Assembly: GCF_900187945.1 (NCBI RefSeq)
Contig: NZ_FYEH01000007.1
Coordinates: 124,001-188,000 of the forward strand
Direction: 5' to 3'
Source of the DNA: Arboricoccus pini
Lineage (GTDB): Bacteria > Pseudomonadota > Alphaproteobacteria > Geminicoccales > Geminicoccaceae
Length of the DNA: 64,000 nt
Shown: positions 17,798 through 27,149 of the stretch, piece after piece
Layout: the number at the start of each line of letters is the position of its first letter
Position numbering within the stretch: position 1 is the stretch's first letter
The notes under the pieces: generated by a model
What the model saw: the letters and a program-made list of their open reading frames with translations, nothing else
What the model was told of the DNA's origin: nothing
Database searches by the model: none
Made by a program: the position numbers and the translations under genes

Positions 17798-17953
17798 ATG
17801 CTTAATTTCATCCTGGGCTTTGTCGTCACGCTGGGCGTGCTGGCGGCCTTTCTCGTCGGCCTTGGCGTCTGTGCCAACCTGGCGAAGGGCGGCAATGAGC
17901 GTGAGGGCCTACGCGCCGATCTGGGGGGCGACCGGGCACATCGGCCGCACTAG
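17798..17953 (+). CDS. Putative small single-pass membrane protein (51 residues)
   Basis: A 51-codon frame starts at ATG 17798 with a good ribosome site (GGGAGG, nine bases upstream). The product is one hydrophobic helix (LNFILGFVVTLGVLAAFLVG) followed by a short charged tail rich in Gly, Arg and Asp. No family is recognised. It sits alone between the HAD gene and an MFS gene, both transcribed away or later, in about 500 bases otherwise without a gene. The combination of ribosome site, helix and stop just after a charged tail supports translation, but conservation is unknown. Confidence 0.45.
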   Translation: MLNFILGFVVTLGVLAAFLVGLGVCANLAKGGNEREGLRADLGGDRAHRPH

Positions 17954-18041
17954 CGCCCCACCAAGCGGGGTCGCATCGGGCATGGCAAGGGCCTTGAGTG
18001 CCTTGTAGAAGAGGCGCTCACGCCGCCCGAAAGACGTCTCG

Positions 18042-19334
18042 ATGCGCCCTTTGCCCAAATCGCTGCACTATGCCTGGATCATTGCGGGTATAACGTTCTT
18101 TGTCCTTCTTGTGAGTGCTGGTGTGCGGGCCACGCCAGGCGTGCTGCTCGTCCCGATCGAACAGGAGTTCGGCTGGACGCGGGCCACGACCTCCATGGCC
18201 GTCTCGATCAATATCGCTCTCTATGGCCTGATGGGGCCGTTCGCGGCGGCGATCGTCGAACGCTTCGGGCTCCGCCGCTCGGTGGCATCGGCTCTCTTCG
18301 TCCTGGCGTTGGCGATGGTGGCCGTGACCTTCATCGACAGGCCCTGGCAACTTGTCCTCATCTGGGGCCTCATTATCGGCCTTGGCACCGGGATGGTGGC
18401 CCTGGTCCTGGCCGCCATCGTCACGGCAAGATGGTTTTCCAGCCAACGTGGTTTGGTCATGGGCATGCTCAGCGCCAGCACGGCCTCGGGCCAGCTTCTC
18501 TTCCTGCCACTGATCGCCTGGACCGCCAGTACGCAAGGCTGGCGCGGTGCCGTCTACCTGGTGGCGGCCGGGGCGCTGGCGGCTGCGCTGCTGGTCGTCT
18601 GCTTCATGCGCAATCGGCCAGCCGATAAGGGACTCTTGCCCTATGGCGAGACCGATGCAGCCAATCTCAAGGAAGAGCGGCGTGGCTCGCCCGTAAAGCT
18701 CGCCTTCGTGGCATTGCGCGACGGGCTGCGATCGCGCGATTTCCTCATCCTGGCCGCGACCTTCTTTATCTGCGGCGCCTCGACGAACGGTCTGATCGGC
18801 ACGCATTTTATCGCCGCGTGCCTGGACCACGGCATTCCCGAGCTTGGCAGTGCCGGCCTGCTGGCGGCCATGGGCCTGTTCGATTTTTTCGGCACCACGC
18901 TCTCGGGCTGGCTCAGCGATCGCTGGAGCAACCGGCATCTTCTGGCCTGGTATTACGGTCTGCGCGGCCTGTCGCTGATCTACCTGCCCTTCGCCTTCGT
19001 CATCGCCCCCGACATGTCGGTCTATACGCTGGGTCTTTTCTCGGTCTTCTACGGCCTGGACTGGATCGCCACCGTGCCGCCCACGGTACGCCTTGCCACC
19101 AATGTCTTCGGCAAGGAGCGGGTGGGGCTGATGTTCGGCTGGATCTCGGCCGCGCATCAATTGGGAGCGGCCAGCGTCGCCTTCCTGGCCGGCTATCTGC
19201 GCCTGACCTTCGGCTCCTATCTCCAGGCCTTCATCCTGGCCGGTGCCCTTTGCCTCGTGGCCGCCATTCTCTCGCTCATGATCGGCCAGGGCGGCAGGCG
19301 GCGGGACGTTGAGGTCGCCATCCCGGCCGAATGA
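18042..19334 (+). CDS. MFS transporter (MCT/OFA-like)
   Basis: Twelve-helix major facilitator protein of 430 residues. It begins SLHYAWIIAGITFFVLLVSAGVR, has the early MFS loop with GPFAAAIVERFGLRRSV and the mid-protein equivalent FGTTLSGWLSDRWSNRHLL. The general organisation (YAWIIAG start, RATPGVLLVPIEQEFGW) is typical of the monocarboxylate/oxalate-formate group. Substrate unknown. No regulator or catabolic gene is adjacent except the rhamnose mutarotase gene, which is convergent. A G+C-rich hairpin at 19347-19362 may separate the two transcripts. Confidence 0.85.
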   Translation: MRPLPKSLHYAWIIAGITFFVLLVSAGVRATPGVLLVPIEQEFGWTRATTSMAVSINIALYGLMGPFAAAIVERFGLRRSVASALFVLALAMVAVTFIDRPWQLVLIWGLIIGLGTGMVALVLAAIVTARWFSSQRGLVMGMLSASTASGQLLFLPLIAWTASTQGWRGAVYLVAAGALAAALLVVCFMRNRPADKGLLPYGETDAANLKEERRGSPVKLAFVALRDGLRSRDFLILAATFFICGASTNGLIGTHFIAACLDHGIPELGSAGLLAAMGLFDFFGTTLSGWLSDRWSNRHLLAWYYGLRGLSLIYLPFAFVIAPDMSVYTLGLFSVFYGLDWIATVPPTVRLATNVFGKERVGLMFGWISAAHQLGAASVAFLAGYLRLTFGSYLQAFILAGALCLVAAILSLMIGQGGRRRDVEVAIPAE

Positions 19335-19346
19335 GCCTGTGCGCGA

Positions 19347-19362
19347 GCCGGGCACGCCCGGC
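19347..19362. terminator. Hairpin between convergent MFS and rhaM genes
   Basis: GCCGGG at 19347-19352, loop CACG, and CCCGGC at 19357-19362 form a perfect six-pair stem in the 43 bases between two convergent genes. There is no U-tract on either side, so termination activity is uncertain. Confidence 0.35.
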
Positions 19363-19377
19363 GCGGCCGTTCCCGCT

Positions 19378-19701
19378 TCAGGGCAGGTGGAACATGGGAT
19401 CGAGCGGCGTCACCTTGGGCGCGCCCGATGAATCCGTCTCCATGATGTCGGCCATATGAGCCCACCAGCGCCGCATGACGGGTTCGTCCGCGAGGTCCGC
19501 CATCCGGTGGTCGGGGGCGCGTGTCAGGATCGCGAAGAGGTGGTGTGTCGCGGGGTCCAGGAAGATCCGGTAGTCGCTGATGCCGGCCGCCTTGAGGAGG
19601 TCGCGCAGTTCCGGCCAGAGGGCCGCGTGGCGGCGGCGATATTCCGTCGCCTGGCCCGGGTGGAGCACCATGCGAAAGCCAATTGTCTCGCCGTTGCTCA
19701 T
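19378..19701 (-). CDS. rhaM: L-rhamnose mutarotase
   Basis: A 107-residue protein of the RhaM family, which interconverts alpha and beta anomers of L-rhamnose. Family features: [25 protein letters not shown], then the active-site His in [23 protein letters not shown] with the Tyr and His, and a C-terminal [12 protein letters not shown] plus PLDPMFHL. Length matches the family (about 104). No rhaA/B/D genes are adjacent, so it may serve imported rhamnose or another deoxyhexose; the gmd/rmd locus makes D-rhamnose, not L-rhamnose, and is not an obvious partner. Confidence 0.9.
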   Translation of the reverse strand: MSNGETIGFRMVLHPGQATEYRRRHAALWPELRDLLKAAGISDYRIFLDPATHHLFAILTRAPDHRMADLADEPVMRRWWAHMADIMETDSSGAPKVTPLDPMFHLP

Positions 19702-19782
19702 ACCGGGTCATCCATGGCTTGCCCCGGATCCTTCCACAAAGCTAAGTTTTGCGGCGAAATTTGCCCTTTGGATGATCCGGCC

Positions 19783-20613
19783 ATGCGCCTCCTCTCCCTC
19801 TTGTTTCTGATGGCTCAGATGGGCCGAGCCGTGGCCGGGGTGGTTTGCGGCGCCGAGGAGCCCTGTACGGTCGAGGGCGGGATCTATCTCGCCAGCCCGC
19901 CCAGCGGCTGGAATGGCCGCGACCCGCTGCCAACGGTCGTCTTCTATCACGGCTATGGCAATACCGCAGCGCAGATGCTGAAAAACCGTTCGCTGCGTCA
20001 GGCCTTCGACAGGCTGGGCATCCTTCTCGTGCTGCCGCAGGCCGACGGCAAGGCCTGGGGCCACCAGGGGCGGCAGTTCCGGCGAGACGATTTCGCCTAC
20101 ACGCAGGCGGTTCTAGCCGACGTGCGCGCGCGGTTTCCCGTCGACGAGGCGCATCTTTTCGCCGCCGGTTTCAGCGATGGCGGCTCGATGGTCTGGGATC
20201 TCGCCTGCCGTGCCAGGCTCTTTAAGGCCTACGTGGCCCTCTCAGGACCGTTTTGGGATCCGCTGCCGCCTTATTGCCCGGCAGCACCCTTCGATCTTCT
20301 GCATTTTCACGGGCTGAGCGACAATGTCGTGCCGCTCGAAGGGCAGCGCTACAACAAGGACGAGATGATCGAGGGCCTCTTCAGGAGCTTTGCCATCATC
20401 ACCGATGCCAATGGTTGCAAGCCCGCGCCCGACACGTTCGCCACGGTCGGCGACTGGGTCGTGCGGAGCTGGACGCGGTGCCAGAGCGGCACGCGACTGG
20501 ACATGGTGCTGCATAAAGGCGGCCACGAGATGCCGCCGGACTGGGCCGATTTTGCCTGGCGATGGGTCCAGGACCGTGCCCGGGTGGCGAGCGCCCGCCC
20601 CGCGGCCAAGTAG
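19783..20613 (+). CDS. Secreted polyhydroxybutyrate-depolymerase-like esterase (LpqC family)
   Basis: An alpha/beta-hydrolase of 276 residues with a signal peptide (MRLLSLLFLMAQMGRAVAG). The oxyanion segment is VVFYHGYGNTAAQM. The nucleophile Ser131 is in AAGFSDGGSM, the acid in HFHGLSDNVVPLEG, and the His in VLHKGGHEMPPDW near the C-terminus. Two cysteine pairs (CGAEEPC and later single Cys) may form disulfides. The LpqC family includes PHB depolymerases and feruloyl esterases, so the substrate is open. The gene is convergent with the deacetylase gene, 16 bases away. Confidence 0.85.
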   Translation: MRLLSLLFLMAQMGRAVAGVVCGAEEPCTVEGGIYLASPPSGWNGRDPLPTVVFYHGYGNTAAQMLKNRSLRQAFDRLGILLVLPQADGKAWGHQGRQFRRDDFAYTQAVLADVRARFPVDEAHLFAAGFSDGGSMVWDLACRARLFKAYVALSGPFWDPLPPYCPAAPFDLLHFHGLSDNVVPLEGQRYNKDEMIEGLFRSFAIITDANGCKPAPDTFATVGDWVVRSWTRCQSGTRLDMVLHKGGHEMPPDWADFAWRWVQDRARVASARPAAK

Positions 20614-20629
20614 CGCCGCGCGGGCGGGT

Positions 20630-21517
20630 TCAGGGGGGCGATTCGGCGAGCATGTGGTCGGCAATGGCACCGGAGGTGCAGAGCCAGACATTCGGATCAC
20701 GCTTTGCCACATGGCTGAGCGCGCGGCGAAGATGCAAGAGACGATGCGGCTGGCCCATGATGTAGGCATGGAGCGCGATGCCCATGACGAGGGGCTGGTC
20801 CTCGGCCTGCCGGCGCATCTCGTCGAACTGGTCGACGATCATGTCGGCGAAGGCCCTGGCCTCCAGGCGACGGGCGATGATCGCGGGGATATCGTTGATT
20901 TCCTGCGGATAGGGGACGGCCAGGAGGCCTTGGCCGTTGCGGGTGCGCAGGCGCGTCGGCTGGTCGTCGTGGCACCAGTTGAGGGTATAGCGATAGCCGG
21001 CTTCCGCCAGGAGGTCGGGCGTGACGTGGCTCTCGGCAATCCAGGGGCTGAGCCAGCCGGCCGGCGCCCGGGCTTCGTGTGCCCGGATCGTGTCCGTAAC
21101 GTCGTCGATCATCGCGGCCTCGGCCGTCTCGCTCATGATGCTTTGACGCTCGGCGTTCGTCCGGCCATGCGCGACGATCTCGTCGCCCCGCTGCCGGAAG
21201 GGGACGATGACCTCGGGACAATGGCGATAAATGTCGCTGTTCAGCAGGAGCGACACCGGCAGGTCCAGGCTGGCCAACAGCTCGCCCATGCGCCAGACGC
21301 CGACGCGGTTGCCGTAATCCCGCCAGGCATAGTTCAAGACGTCCGGCTGGGGCCCGCCAGGCGCCAGTTCGGCCCCCAGGCCGTCACCGAAACTGAAGGT
21401 CTCGAGATTGAGGCCGATATAGACCGCCAGCCGTTTACCATCCGGCCAGTTGAAGGCCGGCCGGTCGACGATGGCGCTGTAGTCGTAGCGATCGTGACCG
21501 GCCATGAGCGGCCTCAT
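20630..21517 (-). CDS. Polysaccharide deacetylase family protein (PuuE-like)
   Basis: A NodB-homology protein of 295 residues related to PuuE-type allantoinases and N-deacetylases. It starts with [25 protein letters not shown], has [16 protein letters not shown] and then [13 protein letters not shown] carrying the His of the metal site, followed by [23 protein letters not shown] and a late [12 protein letters not shown] with another His. The first motif deviates from the classic DD (NLE here), as in other PuuE relatives. Its start overlaps the argG stop by ATGA, so it is translationally coupled to arginine synthesis, suggesting a ureide or amide substrate. Confidence 0.82.
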   Translation of the reverse strand: MRPLMAGHDRYDYSAIVDRPAFNWPDGKRLAVYIGLNLETFSFGDGLGAELAPGGPQPDVLNYAWRDYGNRVGVWRMGELLASLDLPVSLLLNSDIYRHCPEVIVPFRQRGDEIVAHGRTNAERQSIMSETAEAAMIDDVTDTIRAHEARAPAGWLSPWIAESHVTPDLLAEAGYRYTLNWCHDDQPTRLRTRNGQGLLAVPYPQEINDIPAIIARRLEARAFADMIVDQFDEMRRQAEDQPLVMGIALHAYIMGQPHRLLHLRRALSHVAKRDPNVWLCTSGAIADHMLAESPP

Positions 21518-22728
21518 GCCTGGCGGTCGCGCAGGCCCAGGATCTTGAGGCGCAGTGCGTTGAGCTTGATGAAGCCGGCGGCGTCATGCTGGTCGTAGAC
21601 CGTGTCGGCCTCGAAGGTGGCGAATTCCTGACGGTAGAGGCTATAGGGGCTTTTGCGTCCCACGACCTGGACGCTGCCCTTGAAGAGCTTGAGCCGTACG
21701 GTACCGGTAACCTTCTCCTGGCTCTTGTCGATCAAGGCCTGGAGCATCAGCCGCTCGGGCGCATACCAGTAGCCGTTATAGATGAGCTCGGCATAGCGCG
21801 GCATGATCTCGTCCTTGAGATGAGCCGCACCTCTGTCCAGGGTGATGCTCTCGATGCCCCGATGGGCGGCGAGAAGCACGGTGCCGCCGGGCGTCTCGTA
21901 GACGCCGCGCGACTTCATGCCCACATAGCGGTTCTCAACGAGGTCGAGCCGACCGATGCCGTTGGCGCCGGCCAGGTCGTTCAGGCGGCGCAGAAGGCTG
22001 GCCGGCGAGAGGGCCTCGCCGTCGACCGAGACCGCGTCGCCGGCCTCGAAGCCGACTTCCACATAAGTGGGCTTGTCGGGTGCCAATTCAGGCGCCACCG
22101 AGCGGGTGAACATCTCCTCGCTCGGCTCCTCCCAAGGGTCCTCAAGCGCACGGCCCTCGTAGGAGATGTGGAGAAGATTGGCGTCCGTCGAATAGGGCGC
22201 CTCGCCGCGCTTGCCGCGCGCGATCGGGATCTGCCGGTTCTCGGCGTACTCGATCAACTTCTCCCGGCTGTTCAGGTCCCATTCGCGCCAGGGGGCGATC
22301 ACCTTGATGGCCGGGTTCAGGGCATAGGCGGTGAGCTCGAAGCGCACCTGGTCATTGCCCTTGCCGGTGGCGCCGTGCGCCACGGCGTCGGCGCCGGTGG
22401 CCTCGGCGATCTCGATCAGACGCTTGGCGATCAGCGGCCTCGCGATCGAGGTGCCGAGCAGATAGCAGCCCTCGTAGAGCGCGTTGGCGCGGAACATCGG
22501 GAAGACGAAGTCCTTGACGAATGACTCCTGGAGATCTTCGATGAAGATCTCTTTCACACCCAGCATCTCTGCCTTGGCGCGCGCCGGCTCGAGCTCCTCG
22601 CCCTGGCCGAGATCGGCGGTGAAGGTCACCACCTCGCAGCCATAATTATCCTGCAGCCAGCGTAGGATGACCGAGGTGTCGAGCCCGCCCGAATAGGCGA
22701 GGACAACTTTCTTCACCCCATCCCGCAT
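21514..22728 (-). CDS. argG: Argininosuccinate synthase
   Basis: Joins citrulline and aspartate with ATP to form argininosuccinate, the penultimate step of arginine synthesis. The 404-residue protein begins [24 protein letters not shown], the N-type ATP pyrophosphatase P-loop. It continues with the conserved [14 protein letters not shown] and [20 protein letters not shown] segments and a C-terminal [20 protein letters not shown] 22728 is chosen because the family start lies there, although the frame is open to 22791. It lies upstream of the deacetylase gene in one operon. argH is not in the window. Confidence 0.95.
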   Translation of the reverse strand: MRDGVKKVVLAYSGGLDTSVILRWLQDNYGCEVVTFTADLGQGEELEPARAKAEMLGVKEIFIEDLQESFVKDFVFPMFRANALYEGCYLLGTSIARPLIAKRLIEIAEATGADAVAHGATGKGNDQVRFELTAYALNPAIKVIAPWREWDLNSREKLIEYAENRQIPIARGKRGEAPYSTDANLLHISYEGRALEDPWEEPSEEMFTRSVAPELAPDKPTYVEVGFEAGDAVSVDGEALSPASLLRRLNDLAGANGIGRLDLVENRYVGMKSRGVYETPGGTVLLAAHRGIESITLDRGAAHLKDEIMPRYAELIYNGYWYAPERLMLQALIDKSQEKVTGTVRLKLFKGSVQVVGRKSPYSLYRQEFATFEADTVYDQHDAAGFIKLNALRLKILGLRDRQA

Positions 22729-22807
22729 CGCAGCTAATCCACTTCTTCGAAATGACGGAGACCCGCCCGCAAAGGCCCCGCTCCTCAGCACCGGCCCGTC
22801 CTGGCGA

Positions 22808-23410
22808 TCAGGCCTGCTGGTCGACGTTGGACTCGGGCTGTGTCGGCCGGGGAGCTGACTTTGTCACCCCAACCAGGGCCGGCCGCAACAGGCGGCCGGC
22901 GATCACATAGCCCGGCTGCAGGACCTCGGCAATCGTGCCGGAGGGCCGATCGGCACTGGGCACCTCGAACATCGCCTGGTGCACGTTATGATCGAATTTC
23001 TCGCCCTTTTCCGGCACGACCTTGGCGATCTCGTTCTTCTCAAACAGGCCTTGCAGCGTCCGTTCGGTCATCTCCACGCCAAGGACAAGATTCTTGATGA
23101 ACTCGTTGCGCTCGCGTTCCTCAGGCGGAACGCTGGCAAGGGCCCGTGCCAGATTGTCGGCTACGTCCAACAGACCGCGGGCGAAATTGGTCGTGGCATA
23201 TTTGCGACCTTCCTCGACCTCGCGCTGGGTCCGCCTCCTGAGATTCTCCATCTCCGCCGCCAAGCGCAATAGGCGGTCCTTGGTCTCGGCGAGCTCCGCC
23301 TCGACCCGTTCGGCCGCGCTCGCCGTCTGATCCTCGCCCATGGCCTCGGACAAAGTCGGGTTCTCGGCTGTGGTCTCGGCGTTCATCGTCTTCTCGTTCT
23401 CGTCACTCAT
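22808..23410 (-). CDS. grpE: Nucleotide exchange factor GrpE
   Basis: Exchange factor for DnaK that releases ADP, of 200 residues. It has an acidic N-terminus ([12 protein letters not shown]), a long coiled coil ([23 protein letters not shown]), the conserved [18 protein letters not shown], and the C-terminal beta domain [12 protein letters not shown] ending [21 protein letters not shown] 23410 follows the hrcA stop with a one-base gap, so the pair is one operon. dnaK and dnaJ are not adjacent. Confidence 0.95.
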   Translation of the reverse strand: MSDENEKTMNAETTAENPTLSEAMGEDQTASAAERVEAELAETKDRLLRLAAEMENLRRRTQREVEEGRKYATTNFARGLLDVADNLARALASVPPEERERNEFIKNLVLGVEMTERTLQGLFEKNEIAKVVPEKGEKFDHNVHQAMFEVPSADRPSGTIAEVLQPGYVIAGRLLRPALVGVTKSAPRPTQPESNVDQQA

Positions 23411-23411
23411 C

Positions 23412-24497
23412 TCAAACCTCGTCGTCAAGGCTGCCATGCCGGCTGCCGAGCAGCCGGCTGACCACGCGCGCCGTATAATCCACGATCGGGATGATGCGCG
23501 CATAATTCATGCGGGTGGGGCCGATCACGCCAATGGCGCCGACGACGTCGGGACCATCGGCGCCGGCAGCACCCGAGCGATAGGGGGCAACGATCATCGA
23601 GCAGCCGGACATGCCGAAAAGCTCATTCTCGCTGCCGATGAAGATCTGGACGCCCTTGGCGTCCTGGGCCAGTTCGAGGAGCTTGAGGAGCGACTTCTTC
23701 GATTCGATCGTCTCGAAGAGGGCGCGCACACGCTCGAGCTGGACGATGTTGGTCACATCCTCGAGGAGGTGGGCCTGGCCCTTGACCAGGAGAAAGCCGC
23801 CATCGCGCTCGCGATCGCCGGCCCAGGTCGCAAGACCCGTCTCCACCAGCGCTTTGGCGATCTCGTCGAGCTGCGAGGTGTTCTCGGCGATCTCGCGCAG
23901 GATGGCCTGGTAGGCTTCCTCGAAATTGCGGTTGGCCAGGCGTCGCGTGAGGTAGTTGCCGGCCTCGGCCAGGACCGAGGGCGACATGCCGAGCGGCACG
24001 TCGACCACGCGGTTCTCGACCATGCCATTGTCCATGACCAGGACGACCAGCGCCCGGCCGGGCGAGAGCGGCACGAACTCGACATGTCGGAAGGGGCGCT
24101 CGCTGACCGGCGCCATGACCAGTCCCGCATAGCGGGAAAGGCCTGAGAGCGCGTTGGTCGCATCGGTCAGCGTCGTCTCGACGCTGCGACCGGTGCCGGC
24201 GACCCGGCTCTCGATCGAGCGCCGCTCGTCGGCGGTGACCGATCCGACCTCAAGGAGACCATCAACATAAAGGCGAAGACCGGCATCCGTCGGCAATCGG
24301 CCAGCCGAGGTGTGCGGGGAGAACAGAAGACCCTGCTCCTCGAGGTCGGCCATGATGTTGCGGATCGTCGCCGGCGAGAGTTGCTCGGTCAGCCGACGCG
24401 ACAATGTGCGTGAGCCGACAGGCTCGCCCGTGGCCACGTAGGAATCGACGATGCTGCGAAAGACATCGCGCGAGCGTGCATTAAGCTCGACGATCAT
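23412..24497 (-). CDS. hrcA: Heat-inducible transcription repressor HrcA
   Basis: Represses groESL-type genes through the CIRCE operator. The 361-residue protein has an N-terminal winged helix (RSIVDSYVATGEPVGSRTL and SPATIRNIMADLEEQGLLF), followed by HTSAGRLPTDAGLRLYVDGLL, a GAF-like dimer domain, and the C-terminal GVIGPTRMNYARIIPIVDY. All family landmarks are present. I see no CIRCE inverted repeat (TTAGCACTC-N9-GAGTGCTAA) in the 260 bases upstream, so hrcA-grpE does not appear to autoregulate by CIRCE. Confidence 0.95.
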   Translation of the reverse strand: MIVELNARSRDVFRSIVDSYVATGEPVGSRTLSRRLTEQLSPATIRNIMADLEEQGLLFSPHTSAGRLPTDAGLRLYVDGLLEVGSVTADERRSIESRVAGTGRSVETTLTDATNALSGLSRYAGLVMAPVSERPFRHVEFVPLSPGRALVVLVMDNGMVENRVVDVPLGMSPSVLAEAGNYLTRRLANRNFEEAYQAILREIAENTSQLDEIAKALVETGLATWAGDRERDGGFLLVKGQAHLLEDVTNIVQLERVRALFETIESKKSLLKLLELAQDAKGVQIFIGSENELFGMSGCSMIVAPYRSGAAGADGPDVVGAIGVIGPTRMNYARIIPIVDYTARVVSRLLGSRHGSLDDEV

Positions 24498-24710
24498 GTG
24501 GAAACGCAGATCATGGGCGCGGCCGACGGCAACCTAAAGGCAAACGGGTAGAGGATCAGGGAGTCAAGGCCGTATGTGGCGATCCCGCGGCAATCGTCAA
24601 CCGTTGGCGTGGTCAGAGTGGCCAGAGATGCACGCGCGGACGGGCCGATATCCGTCGTCCGCCGATCAGCTCGCAAAGATAGGCAGGCGCCAGATTCTGT
24701 GCCTGCCGCC

Positions 24711-24746
24711 GCGAAAAGAAAGAGGGCGGACAATGATGCCCGCCCC
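24711..24746 (-). terminator. Rho-independent terminator of the RRM protein gene
   Basis: On the minus strand a stem GGGCGG / CCGCCC (24740-24745 with 24724-24729, ten-base loop) is followed by a T-rich run (TCTTTCTTTT, 24713-24723). It lies 14 bases after the stop of the RNA-binding protein gene and is the clearest intrinsic terminator in the window. A second hairpin (GGCAGGC/GCCTGCC, 24682-24707) follows directly. Confidence 0.8.
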
Positions 24747-24759
24747 TCGTCTCGGATGA

Positions 24760-25224
24760 TCAGTAGTCGCCGCGGCCGCCGCCGAAGCCGCCACCGCCGC
24801 GCGGGCCGCCGAAGCCGCCACCGCCGCCACGCGGGCCGCCGAAGCCGCCGCGATCGCCACCGCCGCCGCCGCGCGGGCCGCCGAAGCCGCCGCGATCGCC
24901 GCCGCCGCCAGGACCACGGTCAGGACGGGGGCCACGTGGGCCACCACGCGGCGCGCCGCCAGGACCGCCAGGGCCACCACGATCTTCAGCGATGCGCACC
25001 GCCAGGGGCCGGCCCGCCATCTGGTAGCCGTCGAGCTCGCGGATAGCCGTCTGGGCTTCCTCGGGCGACGCCATCTCGATGAAACCGAAGCCCCGCGAAC
25101 GGCCGGTTTCACGATCCGTGGCGATCTTGGCATACACGACCTCGCCGTGGGCACCGAAGATGTCCTGGAGCTGCTCGACCGTCGTGGTGAACGGGAAGTT
25201 GGCGACAAAAAGCTTACGCGACAT
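24760..25224 (-). CDS. RRM RNA-binding protein with Gly/Arg-rich tail
   Basis: A 154-residue protein with one RNA recognition motif: RNP2 is KLFVANFPF (about residues 4-12) and RNP1 is RSRGFGFIEM (about 50-59). Residues from about 90 onward are an RGG-type low-complexity tail built from repeats of RGGFGGPRGGGGG. This architecture matches bacterial glycine-rich RNA-binding proteins, which resemble cold-inducible RNA-binding proteins and act as RNA chaperones. ATG 25224 gives the canonical MSRKLFVANF start. The gene is monocistronic with a strong terminator. Confidence 0.92.
   Translation of the reverse strand: MSRKLFVANFPFTTTVEQLQDIFGAHGEVVYAKIATDRETGRSRGFGFIEMASPEEAQTAIRELDGYQMAGRPLAVRIAEDRGGPGGPGGAPRGGPRGPRPDRGPGGGGDRGGFGGPRGGGGGDRGGFGGPRGGGGGFGGPRGGGGFGGGRGDY
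24780..24910 (-). repeat. In-gene repeats encoding RGGFGGPRG units
   Basis: A 19-base unit starting GCGGGCCGCC and ending GAAGCCGCC (plus strand) occurs at 24801, 24831 and 24873, separated by variable Gly-codon blocks. The repeats encode the RGG tail of the RRM protein and are prone to length variation. They are not a CRISPR array: the units are coding and unequally spaced. Confidence 0.75.
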
Positions 25225-25678
25225 AAGATCTATCCGGGTACGAAGACAGAGCAAGGAAGATGCGCATCAAGGAGGCGTGGCTTGCTCACTATCGCAGGGC
25301 GCTGCTCAATCAAACGGGAATGCCGGATGACACTCCAACCCGGGCTAGCGCAGAGCATGACGCACCGAACCTGAGTCTTCGGGGACGTGCAATACCGCTT
25401 TCCGGCGCCTTGATGCCGACCCCCGTTGGAGGCATCGGCGACGAGCGAGCTTACGATAACGATGGCGCCGCGAATCCTTCGACGGTTGAACCTTCAAAAA
25501 GCGACTATATCGAGTTCGTCTAGGTCGCGCGAGGGCAAAAAACGCGCGCTGGAACATAGTCTTCAAGAGACTAGGACCAGCTTTTGTTTTCCGCCGGCGC
25601 CGCTGTCGTGTTCAAGCGGCAGGCGAACGGCGTGGTGCTGAAGGAAATTCGGCGCGACGCCGGGCCGCTCGACATGGT
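25225..25678. other. 454-base stretch without a recognisable gene
   Basis: This is the long leader side of the RRM gene and the downstream flank of the MFS gene. Several short frames cross it, none with a known family. One hairpin (TAGTCT, five-base loop, AGACTA) is at 25557-25573. A plus-strand reading that ends at 25681 with EIRRDAGPLDMV could be the tail of a lost gene. No CIRCE, tRNA or clear promoter was seen. Confidence 0.4.
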
Positions 25679-26959
25679 TTAAGCGCGCCGTTCGTCCTGT
25701 TCTGCCAGCACGACGTGATCGTCGACGCTTTGCTCGACGGCATGGTCCTGGCCGATTGTCGTTACCATGGGGGTGGGTGTGGCCAGGGGTATCGTCGGGC
25801 CTTGTGCGGCCATAGAGGGTGCCGAACGCCGCGTCATGCGCCAGAGGGCGAAGATGCCGATGAAGGCGTGCACACAGCCGATGAAGAGCGGAAATCCGTA
25901 GGCACCGATCCTGCCGATGAAGAAGGCTGAGAGGCCCGGCCCCAGCACCGAGCCGACGCCGTTGACGAGGAGCAGCGCGCCGCTGGCGCCCACCATCTGC
26001 TCCTTGGTCATGTAGTCGTTGGCGTGTGCCACGCAGAGCGAATAGAGCGGCAGGGCGAAGCCACCCGTCAGGAAGAAGAGAATGAAGACCAGCCGGGTGT
26101 TGCTTTGCGCCGGGATGGCGAGCAAGGCGCAGACCGCTGTCAGGAAGGCCACCAGCGTCAGGATCTTGCGTCGGTCGAAGCGGTCCGAGAGCCAGCCGAC
26201 CGGCCATTGGAACAGCATGCCCCCCAGGATCGTGAGCGACATGAAGAGCGAGACGCCGGGGATGGAGAGGCCGATCGCCCGGCCGTAGATCGTCCCGACA
26301 CCGCCATAGATGCCGCTTTGCGCCACGCCCACACAGAAGATCGCGACCGTGCCCAGCGGCGAGAGCGCGAAGAGTGCTTTCAGGCCTAGTCGCATCGACG
26401 GAGCGAGAGCCGGGGCCGGCGAGGCACTCAGCAGCATCGGTATGATGGCCAGCGAGACCAGCATGGCGACCAGGATGAAGAGCGATGCGCTGCTGGGCGA
26501 GGCCAGGTTCAAGAGGAAGGGGCCGACCGAGAGGCCGGCCAGCAGGATGACCATGTAGGTTGCGAGCAACTGGCCGCGAATGGCGTTGGTGGCATTGCTG
26601 TTGAGCCAGCTCTCGGTCGTCATGAAGATGCCGCAGAGGCTGGCGCCGGTCAGCATGCGGGCGAGGAACCAGACGGGCGCCGATACGATGACGGCATGCA
26701 TCAGGACCGAGATCGAGACGAGCGAGCCCATGGCCGCGAAGACGCGCACATGGCCGACCTTGGCGATCAGGCCCGGGACCAGGGCCCAGCCCAGGAGGTA
26801 GCCGGCATAGTAGGCCGAAAGGACGAGGCCCGTCGTCGAGGTTGGAAAGCCGGCCAGCGAAGCGCGGATCGGCAAGAGCGAGCTTTGCAGCCCCGAGCCC
26901 AGCATCAAGAGCAGGATGCCCAGGAGAAGGGCCCAGTTGCTGCGCAACATCGTCGGCAT
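25679..26959 (-). CDS. MFS transporter (YcaD-like)
   Basis: A 426-residue major facilitator protein. The N-terminal half starts NWALLLGILLLMLGSGLQSSLLPIR and contains AYYAGYLLGWALVPGLIAKVGHVRVF and MTTESWLNSNATNAIRGQLLATYM. The TESWLN...RG pattern is characteristic of the YcaD/putative-carrier subgroup. The second half has WPVGWLSDRFDRRKILTL. About twelve helices are expected, and the C-terminus is a hydrophilic tail of about 45 residues. No substrate has been assigned to this subgroup. The gene stands alone, divergent from the PlsC gene across a 190-base gap. Confidence 0.87.
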   Translation of the reverse strand: MPTMLRSNWALLLGILLLMLGSGLQSSLLPIRASLAGFPTSTTGLVLSAYYAGYLLGWALVPGLIAKVGHVRVFAAMGSLVSISVLMHAVIVSAPVWFLARMLTGASLCGIFMTTESWLNSNATNAIRGQLLATYMVILLAGLSVGPFLLNLASPSSASLFILVAMLVSLAIIPMLLSASPAPALAPSMRLGLKALFALSPLGTVAIFCVGVAQSGIYGGVGTIYGRAIGLSIPGVSLFMSLTILGGMLFQWPVGWLSDRFDRRKILTLVAFLTAVCALLAIPAQSNTRLVFILFFLTGGFALPLYSLCVAHANDYMTKEQMVGASGALLLVNGVGSVLGPGLSAFFIGRIGAYGFPLFIGCVHAFIGIFALWRMTRRSAPSMAAQGPTIPLATPTPMVTTIGQDHAVEQSVDDHVVLAEQDERRA

Positions 26960-27149
26960 GGTTGATCCGTTTCGCCGGTCCAGGGGGGCGACGCCTGGGG
27001 AACGCCCTCAGCGTACGGACATGGACGGTCGAGAGGCAGCTTGGCAAGGGGGGCGCTTCATCGGCCGCATGAACAGTCGTCATTGTATCGTGTGCTAATG
27101 GCGCGACTGCCGATTGATTGATGCGGGGAGCTGCGTCTAGAGCTTGCGT

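Noticed and set aside
24780-24910. CRISPR-like regular repeats
   Set aside because: They encode the Gly/Arg tail of the RRM protein, with unequal spacing and no unique spacers.
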